Shown here: one piece after another, positions 12,192 through 21,389 of the stretch | Position numbering within the stretch: position 1 is the stretch's first letter | How the letters are laid out: each line of letters opens with the position of its first letter | Assembly (NCBI RefSeq): GCF_026151205.1 | Contig: NC_087078.1 | Span: forward strand, 5,163,675-5,227,674 | Origin: Bolinopsis microptera | Lineage: Eukaryota; Ctenophora; Tentaculata; Lobata; Bolinopsidae | Reading direction: 5' to 3' | DNA length: 64,000 bases | The notes under the pieces: model-generated | The model's input: the letters and a program-made list of their open reading frames with translations, nothing else | Databases searched by the model: none | Told to the model about the DNA's origin: nothing | Made by a program: the position numbers and the translations under genes

Positions 12192-13170
12192 CGTACAGAT
12201 GGAAAATCAGTCGCCGCAAACATCAATTAAAAAGAGAAAATGATAATACTGATTACGGTTAAGAACTTATAAGAATTTTTTATCGATGATAAGTTTAAAA
12301 GTGTAATTAAATTGAAAGGGACGAAGATTACAATTTCACACGTTCCCAAAAGCTGGAACTTTCGAATGACCTAACATCAGCAGTTATTATGAGAAGGAGG
12401 TTTTTACATAATCGGATCAGGTTTTTTATCGACGACTGTAATTGGTTTGCATCTGAATTTCACCGCTATACGTGGTACTATAAGTGTTATTAATTTAAGT
12501 TAGAGATAGCATAAAATCCATCCTGCCTCAATGAAAGTGGCCTCATTGCGAGCTGACTAGAAGGTAAAACCAAATTTCGTTTTCAGAAGTCGCAAAGAAG
12601 TAGCACCCTACTTATACTATTTAAGTTCAACTCGTTGGTTTGATTATAGAAGCATCATGAGTCCGTCGATCGGACGCCCGTGTTGTAATATGGTACTTAC
12701 TAGAGCTAGATTAGCATACACTATACCCTAGGAACTTGGTTTTCTATACCCGACACAACCGCCAGCCAGCTCCCACGAGCCGCCTCTGGAACATAACACG
12801 AGGAAATATGGACAGAACTGAACAAGAACAAAACCACATTCAAAGACTAAGGAATCAGGAGGACTCTGAAACCCAGGAATCAACTGCTTAGCTATAATCG
12901 CTCAATAATCGATCGATCCAGTACATGGTGCAGAAAGTTGGAGTTATAAATTTTGGAAGTACGTAGGGATCGAGATCTGATATCGATCGTAAATACTAAA
13001 AAATACATCGCTAGCACAACTGTAACTGCAGTTTTACAGAACTCTAAATGCTTAATGAATACACTTGCAGTTACCACCCGTATTCACACTCAGAATTGAG
13101 TTTAGTCATTTTCCAATACGAGATTAGGGACGGGTTCTATAAACAAACAAACAAACAACAAGCTTTTATT
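12192..13170. other. Upstream region of the TSR gene; no gene supported
   Basis: This should contain the promoter and 5' untranslated region of the minus-strand TSR gene; I cannot pick out a TATA box with confidence. A 27-codon plus-strand frame at about 12809 (starting MDRTEQEQN) is too short to call. Confidence 0.35.
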
Positions 13171-13290
13171 CTTGTAGTATTTGCTTCTACTCTTGTAGTA
13201 TTTGCTTCTACTCTTGTAGTATTTGCTTCTACTCTTGTAGTATTTGCTTCTACTCTTGTAGTATTTGCTTCTACTCTTGCTTCTACTCTT
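13171..13290. repeat. 21-bp minisatellite
   Basis: The unit CTTGTAGTATTTGCTTCTACT is repeated five times from 13171, followed by two shortened copies. It is preceded by an (AAAC)n run at 13141-13159. The unit length is a multiple of three, so a repetitive open frame appears; I do not regard that as a gene. Confidence 0.9.
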
Positions 13291-13755
13291 GCAGATGCGT
13301 TTCGTTTCTACTTCTTGTTCCTTCTGTTCCCTAGGGACAGCTGAATCCGGGCCAGAGGATAATTACCGACTGCCAAGGTTTGATGCCTTGGCAGTCTAGA
13401 CCTCTTATTAATATCGTATATTATAATAGTTAACCTGTCGTATTTCGAGAGTGAAGAGTACTATTAGAGGATGCGAGCGGAGAGAAATGGTAGACGTTTG
13501 AGGGAGTGTTGGAAGTTTTCGGACGGATGTTACTACCGTGGCGTGGGTTCGAGGTGCCGGCTGAAGGAAGAGATCCAAGTTATTTAAAATTAAAGGTTAA
13601 TTTTAAGTTAAATTTTATCATAAATAGTATTTATTATAGAATGTTTTCGTGAAGGTTTCGATAACATGTTCAAAACTTTAAAAAATAATAAAATGAGCAG
13701 TGAGCTGGTAACGGAAACATTTGTTATATTTGATATGATACTGATAGTAAATGAA

Positions 13756-14072
13756 TTAAAATGGTGACAAAATACCAGAGTAAAATAATAAATGGTAAAC
13801 AAGTAACAACAAGAAACACGATAAAGAGGTTAACTTCCACCAACCGATTGCAGCATTATTGTTGATAACAACAGCATTGTTCACCACAATCCGAGCATCC
13901 GGACTGTTCCTTGCTATCTGAGTTCCAGGAGCTCTAATGAGTCTAGGGGCTGAACCCTGCTGGTACTGGGCAGTGTGTCGGGGTACTGTGGGTGTTCCTC
14001 CTCCTCCTGAGGATGGTTTCGGAGCCACGTTCCCGCGTTCTGGTAGTTCAACTTCCGAATCGGAGTTATCTT
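13756..14072 (-). CDS. Possible last exon of a gene with a C-terminal membrane anchor
   Basis: On the minus strand, an acceptor (TTATTTCAG at 14073-14081) opens a frame ending at TAA (13756). The frame begins EDNSDSEVELPERGN, continues through a Gly/Pro-rich stretch and an Asn-rich stretch, and ends in about 22 hydrophobic residues (LTSLSCFLLLLVYHLLFYSG), suggesting a tail anchor. Codon composition looks coding and an AATAAA is readable downstream near 13635. I could not find upstream exons; the neighbouring 14.1-15.3 kb is repetitive. No family is recognised. Confidence 0.35.
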
Positions 14073-14589
14073 CTGAAATAAGTTCGGCTCTGATTAAAAT
14101 TTTAGTAAATACGGTCAATACGTGTTTTTTTTTAAACGTTTCTATTTACTGTTATCAAATACCAACAACTATCGTACCACTTCTTTGTTTCAATTTATAT
14201 TAACATAGCATGGCCCAGGTGCGGTGGTGATTCAGATAAATCATTATCATTTTTCAACATTGAAACTAGATCCGTTGTCTTCCTTCAGTGATTTGCTCCG
14301 GAGTTGATTAAGAACAGCAGTTTAAAAAAAAACACACTGATCAGTACATTGTCACATGTACTACAATGCATCACAATATTGCGGTGAATATTGTGTAATT
14401 GTATAAAAAGTTGAATGTACATTGTACATGCACCATGACCACCACCATGATCACTACTCCTTTCCGATTTTACCTTTTTTATTTTCATAATATTGTATTT
14501 GCAGACGTATATTGTATTCATCAGGATTGAATGGTTCGACGGTTCGTAGCGGATATCGGTTTTATCAGAGAAATTGATTAGATAAACTC

Positions 14590-15135
14590 AAACTACTCGG
14601 GGGGAAGGGGGGGGGAGGGGGGGGGGGGGGACCCACCCACCCCCTTCGCGGTACTAACTGCTTTTTTGGATAATAATTTAGACACCCACTCCCTTTTTGC
14701 CGGCTTTTGCGGTACTAACTGTTGAGAAATCACGGTACTAACTGTGTCTTGGTATATAAAATAAGATACCCACCCATAAATTGCTTTAAACAGCTCATTA
14801 AACATTGGGAAATGGGAAAATTATCCCCTCTATTTAGTAGGGGTTTTTTTCCAATGTAATCGAATTAGTTAAAAGTTACAAAAAAAAAGGAAAAATTAAA
14901 AAAAAAACCCAAAAAAAAACTCAACAAAACCTCAAAACCCATTCCCTAAATTGAAATTAGAGGTAAAATGGGTTTTTTTGGGGTTGGACACCCCCTTAGT
15001 ACCATGTACTAACCGTTTTTTTGGGAAATGAGCAGCAGACCCACCACTTAGTACAAAAATACTAACTGTGTTTTGGAAGAAAATATGACCCACCACCCAA
15101 CATCACGTACGGTACTAAGTGTATGATCTCCCCCC
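14590..15135. repeat. Low-complexity block with degenerate GGTACTAACTG units and a poly-G tract
   Basis: A long G-run at about 14599-14630 is followed by homopolymer-rich sequence in which the core GGTACTAACTG or a close variant recurs near 14651, 14709, 14732, 14999, 15056 and 15110. The units are irregularly spaced and strongly diverged. There is no coding potential. Assembly errors in the homopolymers are possible. Confidence 0.55.
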
Positions 15136-15282
15136 GCCTAAATAAAGAAAATTCAACAAATTAAAAAACATTTGACCTCCTAAAATCGTCCCCTCGCAGC
15201 TGCACCGCCGTATAATTAATTCTATTCGCTGAAAGCATTTAGCACTGTCCCACTGACTAAAACATGATGAAACTAACGCCAG

Positions 15283-17284
15283 GGCTCTATTTTTGAAATC
15301 ATCTTTGTCATCCCAGATCGTTATAAACTATAGCTGTTCGTCTGGCCTCCTGAACAGATGTTGTAATTGCTGCATCATTAGGCTCTTTTTGCAGTAGAAC
15401 TTTCACAAGTATATTTTACTGGAAATATAGACAGGGACCGTATTATAGTACAGCTGTTATTGCTGCATCATAAGGCTCTTTTTGCAGTGGAACTTTCACA
15501 AGTATATTTTATTGGAAATATAGACAGGGACCTTATTATAGTACAGCTGTTATTGCTGCATCATTCGGCTCTTTTTGCAGTGGAACTTTCACAAGTATAT
15601 TTTATTGGAAATGTAGACAGGAACCGTATTATAGTACAGCTGTTATTGCTGCATCATTCGGCTCTTTTTGCAGTGGAACTTTCACAAGTATATTTTATTG
15701 GAAATATAGACAGGGACCGTATTATAGTACAGCTGTTATTGCTGCATCATTAGGCTCTTTTTGCAGTGGAACTTTCACAAGTATATTTTATTGGAAATAT
15801 AGACAGGGACCGTATTATAGTACAGCTGTTATTGCTGCATCATTAGGCTCTTTTTGCAGTGGAACTTTCACAAGTATATTTTATTGGAAATATAGACAGG
15901 ACCGTATTATAGTACAGCTGTTATTGCTGCATCATTAGGCTCTTTTTGCAGTAGAACTTTCACACGTATATTTTACTGGAAATATAGACAGGACCGTATT
16001 ATAGTACAGCTGTTATTGCTGCATCATAAGGCTCTTTTTGCAGTAGAACTTTCACACGTATATTTTACTGGAAATATAGACAGGACCGTATTATAGTACA
16101 GCTGTTATTGCTGCATCATTCGGCTCTTTTTGCAGTGGAACTTTCACAAGTATATTTTATTGGAAATATAGACAGGGACCGTATTATAGTACAGCTGTTA
16201 TTGCTGCATCATTAGGCTCTTTTTGCAGTGGAACTTTCACAAGTATATTTTATTGGAAATATAGACAGGACCGTATTATAGTACAGCTGTTATTGCTGCA
16301 TCATTAGGCTCTTTTTGCAGTGGAACTTTCACAAGTATATTTTACTGGAAATATAGACAGGACCGTATTATAGTACAGCTGTTATTGCTGCATCATTCGG
16401 CTCTTTTTGCAGTGGAACTTTCACAAGTATATTTTATTGGAAATATAGACAGGGACCGTATTATAGTACAGCTGTTATTGCTGCATCATTAGGCTCTTTT
16501 TGCAGTGGAACTTTCACAAGTATATTTTATTGGAAATATAGACAGGACCGTATTATAGTACAGCTGTTATTGCTGCATCATTAGGCTCTTTTTGCAGTGG
16601 AACTTTCACAAGTATATTTTATTGGAAATATAGACAGGACCGTATTATAGTACAGCTGTTATTGCTGCATCATTCGGCTCTTTTTGCAGTGGAACTTTCA
16701 CAAGTATATTTTATTGGAAATATAGACAGGGACCGTATTATAGTACAGCTGTTATTGCTGCATCATTAGGCTCTTTTTGCAGTGGAACTTTCACAAGTAT
16801 ATTTTATTGGAAATATAGACAGGACCGTATTATAGTACAGCTGTTATTGCTGCATCATTCGGCTCTTTTTGCAGTGGAACTTTCACAAGTATATTTTATT
16901 GGAAATATAGACAGGGACCGTATTATAGTACAGCTGTTATTGCTGCATCATTAGGCTCTTTTTGCAGTGGAACTTTCACAAGTATATTTTATTGGAAATA
17001 TAGACAGGGACCGTATTATAGTACAGCTTTTATTGCTGCATCATTAGGCTCTTTTTGCAGTGGAACTTTCACAAGTATATTTTATTGGAAATATAGACAG
17101 GGACCGTATTATAGTACAGCTGTTATTGCTGCATCATTAGGCTCTTTTTGCAGTGGAACTTTCACAAGTATATTTTATTGGAAATATAGACAGGGACCTT
17201 ATTATAGTACAGCTGTTATTGCTGCATCATTAGGCTCTTTTTGCAGTGGAACTTTCACAAGTATATTTTATTGGAAATATAGAC
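15283..17284 (+). repeat. Left 93-bp monomer array (about 21 copies)
   Basis: After a leader (15283-15360), monomers starting CTGCATCATT run to 17284, only 20 bases before the ATG of ORF1. Variants are 93 bp or 92 bp long (GACAGGGACCG or GACAGGACCG) and differ at TTAGG/ATAAGG/TTCGG and TTATTGG/TTACTGG. The early order of variants matches the right array, while the 92-bp variants occur only here. The array is not a CRISPR: repeats are contiguous with no spacers. Confidence 0.95.
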
Positions 17285-17304
17285 GTGTATAATATACATT
17301 ACAA

Positions 17305-18666
17305 ATGGAAAAAGAAAAATTATTCATTGGCAAAGTGAAGGCCCTTACACCTGTTACGGAAGTCAAGGAATTCTTTGACACATACATCCCTGAAGAAAGC
17401 TTTGAGAAAAATGTTGCACTCCTGAAATCGGCAAAAATCAAAGCTGATACTCTCAAGTTAGCTTCTGAACTTCTCTCCAGTATGAATGCTGACTTCCCCC
17501 AACCTGCAAAGGAGATATCCGCGTCTAAGGCTACAACTAAAGAGGCTATCGCTAGAGATATCGTCCGATTCATCCATAGATGCCGGGAGATGACCTGTCT
17601 GAAGTGTAGCACTGATTATGTCCCATTTTCCTCTACCAACACCGGGAGTGTAGTCACGTGCCACTTTTGCCATACACCCAGTCATCTTGGGTGCTACACA
17701 GACTCGGAATTAGATCCCGAAGCCGGGGTAGTCTTTGTCTGTCCCCCCTGCTTAGGATCTCAAATCCCTCCAATACATGTTGCTCCTCCTCCAGAACCAG
17801 AACAGACAGCTGCCCCTAATTCTCCCGCAGCTGACCAACTTTCCTCTCAGTCTAACACGGAGGCGGTCCGTGAACCAGTGGTCGAACGCCACAAAAGTAA
17901 TAAAACACTTCTATATGATCGCTCCAAGGCCGTGTGTCCCTTACTCCTCGAAGGGAACTGCCCCCACGGTATATCTGGGAAAGGCTGCGCCAACTACCAT
18001 CCCCCATGGTGCTTCAAGTTCCAGAACAACGGCAGAGGTGGCGAACGGGGTTGCCACATTGCCGATGACAGATGCACATATTTCCACCCACAGCTGTGCC
18101 AGAACGCTGTGAAACAGGGTATCTGTCTTAACAAACCGTGCAAGAGGGTACATATCAGGGGTACCATCACCAACGAGAAAAACCTCAAGTACGCCAAGAG
18201 AGGACGCCAGACATCATCCTCATCCTCTTCCAAGCAAAACCGCCACCCTCCCAAATCTAACGAGAATAGAGAAAGATCCCAGACTAGGGACAACAGTGGA
18301 TACAGTTCAGGTAGGAAAAGGACGGAGAGTAACTCCTCAACTTCATCCAACACTACCGGGGCGAACCGTAATCGGACAGTTAGCTTCAATGAAGCCCACG
18401 TTTCTGAACCCAGCCAGGATTTTCGGAATCACTACTCCTCGATGAAAGCGGACTTGACCAAAGACATTGCTGCAATGATCCAGTCTTCTCTCCGCGATCT
18501 CCTACGATCTCCACAGGTACTCCAGAACCTTCAGCACCAGGACCTGCTGTATCCCCCACAACCTTCAGCTTCCCTAAACCATCACCTCTCCTCCCAGCAG
18601 CGCCAGTATCACCCAACACCTCCTGTCCCAGACTACCTTCGATCAGGTCGCCACTCACGCCTGTGA
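17305..18666 (+). CDS. LINE ORF1: PHD finger plus three CCCH zinc fingers (453 aa)
   Basis: ORF1 proteins of CR1-like LINEs bind element RNA and help assemble the retrotransposition particle. Residues 98-149 form a full C4HC3 PHD finger (C98, C101, C119, C122, H127, C130, C146, C149). Three CCCH units follow: C211-C219-C228-H232, C236-C250-C257-H261 and C265-C274-C279-H283. A Ser/Arg-rich basic region and a Pro/Gln-rich tail complete it. The frame is intact from an ATG 20 bases after the left array to a TGA that overlaps ORF2. The intact frame suggests recent activity. PHD fingers are known in CR1 ORF1; the CCCH triplet is notable. Confidence 0.85.
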   Translation: MEKEKLFIGKVKALTPVTEVKEFFDTYIPEESFEKNVALLKSAKIKADTLKLASELLSSMNADFPQPAKEISASKATTKEAIARDIVRFIHRCREMTCLKCSTDYVPFSSTNTGSVVTCHFCHTPSHLGCYTDSELDPEAGVVFVCPPCLGSQIPPIHVAPPPEPEQTAAPNSPAADQLSSQSNTEAVREPVVERHKSNKTLLYDRSKAVCPLLLEGNCPHGISGKGCANYHPPWCFKFQNNGRGGERGCHIADDRCTYFHPQLCQNAVKQGICLNKPCKRVHIRGTITNEKNLKYAKRGRQTSSSSSSKQNRHPPKSNENRERSQTRDNSGYSSGRKRTESNSSTSSNTTGANRNRTVSFNEAHVSEPSQDFRNHYSSMKADLTKDIAAMIQSSLRDLLRSPQVLQNLQHQDLLYPPQPSASLNHHLSSQQRQYHPTPPVPDYLRSGRHSRL

Positions 18667-21389
18667 AGAGTAATCTTCCGATCTCCAACGCATTCCTCCT
18701 TAACATTCAAGGAATGAATCCTGGCATCACCAACCAGCGATGGAAAGTGAAAGCCCTCCAAGAGTCTATCAGCTCCAACCCGATCCACACTCCTTTCTTC
18801 ACCTTGACGGAAACCCACCTCAAGTCCTATCACTTAGATGCGGAGGTTCACATCCCAGGTTATACCTGCTACCGAGCGGATCGTACCAGTCGAGCTTGTG
18901 GTGGAGCCGCTACCTATCTCCATAACTCCATCACAGCAGAAGAAACAAAGTCCTTCTCAAACTCCTACTGTGAACTCGTCGCCATCTACAGTAAAGAAGC
19001 TAACATCGTGATAGCGGGCATTTACCGGCCCCCTTCAGCTCCTTTTGACAAGTTTGATGAATGCCTCTCTACCCTCCAACAGTTCATCAACGGAATTCAA
19101 CGCACCCCTGTACTACACATTACAGGAGATTTCAACCTACCCTTCATCAACTGGACGAATTCTTCTATCGACACAGGATGCAGTATCTCCCTTTCAGACC
19201 GTCAATCAGCCCTAGCACTTCTGAACTTCAATGAAGAATGCCTGCTCCAACAAGAGGTCTTCGAGCCAACTCGCAAGAACAACATCTTAGATCTCGTTTT
19301 CTCAAACGACTCTGACTCGATCCATAGTATCTCTGTTACCAAGACAGAGTTATCAGATCATGACATTGTGAGCTGCACTCTCCTCAATCCTGAACTCCTC
19401 CTCCCCTCGCAGACTCAGGAACGGCCAGTCTTCACCCCCTCCTGCCTCCTTGATGACATTAACTTAAACTCTGCAGACTGGGATGCTATTAATGCAGAAC
19501 TGCTAGAAGTAGACTGGGCTTCTATCACTGACCCAAGCAACGATCAGGATACAGCTTGGACATTGTTTGAAGACAAGGTAGCGTTCATATGCTCTAAGCA
19601 CGCTCCCTCGCACAGCACTAACATCCAATTGTCCTCACAATCCTCCATTCCCAAGCCCAGAAGGGAACTTATTCGTAAGAAGCGCCGCCTTAATGCCAGG
19701 ATCAATGCTATAAAGCATGGTGTTAGAACTCCACGGAACAGCACTAAACTCGATAACCTCAACAACGAACGTGCTAACATCGAAATTCTTATGAAGGAAG
19801 ACATCAAACAAGAACGGCTCCGACAGGAAATTGCTGCGCTAGCTAAGATGAAGATCAACCCCAAGGCGTTTTATTCTTACGCTAAGAAATCGGCTAAGTT
19901 CAAGGCGCCTGTTGGACCTCTCGCCGATGATGCTAACAACCTGCAGTGCGATCCCACTGTTATGGGGAACATCCTCCAGAAGCAGTACCAGAAAGCCTTC
20001 AGTAACCCTGAAAACGTCAACCCCGATAACACCCCTGACGAAAAAGGGCATACAGAAGAACTCTCCGACATCACCTTCTCGGTTGACGACGTCCTTAGTG
20101 CTATCAAGGAAACAGGGAGGTTCTCCGCTCCAGGACCAGACAAGTTCCCTGCTCTCATCTTGCGGGAATGCAAGGACGCTCTAGCTCCCACTATAGCCAA
20201 GCTCTGGCAGCTATCTTTTGATACTTCGGACATCGCTGAGATGTTCCGCTCCCAGAGTATCATCCCTATCTTCAAGAAGGGGAGCAAGGCTGTAGCCGCT
20301 AACTACAGGCCGGTTTCACTGACTTCTCACCTCATCAAACTCTGTGAACGCATCATGCGCAACCAGATGGTCAGCTTCCTTGAACGCAACAACATGTTCA
20401 ACCCTGATCAGCACGGTTTCCAAAAAGGCAAGAACTGCCTCACCCAGCTTCTCCATCACATCGAGGATATAATCTGCGATCTCAACCTCGACAAAAATGC
20501 TGACGTGCTCTACCTCGACTTCAGCAAAGCCTTTGATAAGGTTGACCACAAGATACTCCTCAAGAAGATTCAGGCCTTTGGTATCCGTGGTAAGCTCTAC
20601 GACTGGATAGCCAGCTTTCTTACTGGCAGAAAGCAGCATGTTATCGTGGATGGGGTCATGTCCACGATCATCGACGTCATCAGTGGGGTTCCTCAGGGTA
20701 CTGTCCTAGGTCCCCTTCTCTTCCTCATCTACATTGACGACATCTTCTCCGTAGTCAAGCACAGCAAGATCAAAGTGTTTGCAGATGACTCGAAGCTCCA
20801 CAAAGACATATCTTCCCATATCGATCGCATCCTTCTCCAAGAAGATCTTCTCTCGGTTGTGAATTGGGCTGATGCTAACAACATGGAGCTTAACGAGGAA
20901 AAGTTCCAGCTTCTACAACACGGCAAACTACCGGACTTGAAGCAGCCCTACATCTTACCATCTGGAGAGACTCTTAAGGGCTCTGACCACGTGAAGGACC
21001 TGGGTGTCTATATCGACCCAGACCTCAACTGGCGCACTCACATAGCGATGAAGTCTGCCAAAGCCAGAAACATGGCTAGTTGGGTGCTACGCACCTTCAT
21101 CTCCAGGGATGTAGCGACCATGATGCTCCTGTACAAGTCCTACGTACGATCTCATCTTGAATACTGCTGTCCTCTGTGGTCTCCTCACATGCAGTGCGAA
21201 ATTATTAAACTCGAAGCAGTTCAACGATCCTTCACTGCTAAAATCCAGGGTCTTGGAAATCTCAACTACTGGGAACGCCTCCGTCGCCTGTCTATGTACT
21301 CCCTTCAAAGGCGGCGTGAGAGATACACTATAGACATCTTGCTCTATTTTGAAATCATCTTTGTCATCCCAGATCGTTATAAACTATAG
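18663..21389 (+). CDS. LINE ORF2: endonuclease and reverse transcriptase (about 908 aa)
   Basis: The N-terminal endonuclease shows LTETHLKSY, YRPPSAPF, TGDFNLPFINW and SDHDIVS. The reverse transcriptase shows [43 protein letters not shown] and the catalytic FADD near residue 706. ORF2 is in the -1 frame relative to ORF1 and has no ATG near its beginning. The frame is open from 18384, nearly 280 bases inside ORF1, and its first ATG is at 18714 inside the endonuclease. Translation by frameshifting or reinitiation is therefore implied. Compared with the LINE copies at 31 and 43 kb, the C-terminus stops right after RRRERYTI and lacks about 110 residues, ending in the leader of the right array. 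Confidence 0.9.
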   Translation: MKSNLPISNAFLLNIQGMNPGITNQRWKVKALQESISSNPIHTPFFTLTETHLKSYHLDAEVHIPGYTCYRADRTSRACGGAATYLHNSITAEETKSFSNSYCELVAIYSKEANIVIAGIYRPPSAPFDKFDECLSTLQQFINGIQRTPVLHITGDFNLPFINWTNSSIDTGCSISLSDRQSALALLNFNEECLLQQEVFEPTRKNNILDLVFSNDSDSIHSISVTKTELSDHDIVSCTLLNPELLLPSQTQERPVFTPSCLLDDINLNSADWDAINAELLEVDWASITDPSNDQDTAWTLFEDKVAFICSKHAPSHSTNIQLSSQSSIPKPRRELIRKKRRLNARINAIKHGVRTPRNSTKLDNLNNERANIEILMKEDIKQERLRQEIAALAKMKINPKAFYSYAKKSAKFKAPVGPLADDANNLQCDPTVMGNILQKQYQKAFSNPENVNPDNTPDEKGHTEELSDITFSVDDVLSAIKETGRFSAPGPDKFPALILRECKDALAPTIAKLWQLSFDTSDIAEMFRSQSIIPIFKKGSKAVAANYRPVSLTSHLIKLCERIMRNQMVSFLERNNMFNPDQHGFQKGKNCLTQLLHHIEDIICDLNLDKNADVLYLDFSKAFDKVDHKILLKKIQAFGIRGKLYDWIASFLTGRKQHVIVDGVMSTIIDVISGVPQGTVLGPLLFLIYIDDIFSVVKHSKIKVFADDSKLHKDISSHIDRILLQEDLLSVVNWADANNMELNEEKFQLLQHGKLPDLKQPYILPSGETLKGSDHVKDLGVYIDPDLNWRTHIAMKSAKARNMASWVLRTFISRDVATMMLLYKSYVRSHLEYCCPLWSPHMQCEIIKLEAVQRSFTAKIQGLGNLNYWERLRRLSMYSLQRRRERYTIDILLYFEIIFVIPDRYKL

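Noticed and set aside
13171-13344. Peptide with TLVVFAS repeats
   Set aside because: A direct consequence of the 21-bp minisatellite; no gene context.
15460-15753. Repeat-encoded protein in the 93-bp arrays
   Set aside because: Frame breaks at the 92-bp variants and at TTAGG monomers (TAG stop); no start or splice context independent of the repeat.
15360-17284. CRISPR-like array
   Set aside because: Monomers are contiguous 92-93 bp units without unique spacers, and the window is eukaryotic.
18386-18706. Minus-strand frames antisense to the LINE ORFs
   Set aside because: Shadow frames of strongly coding plus-strand sequence.
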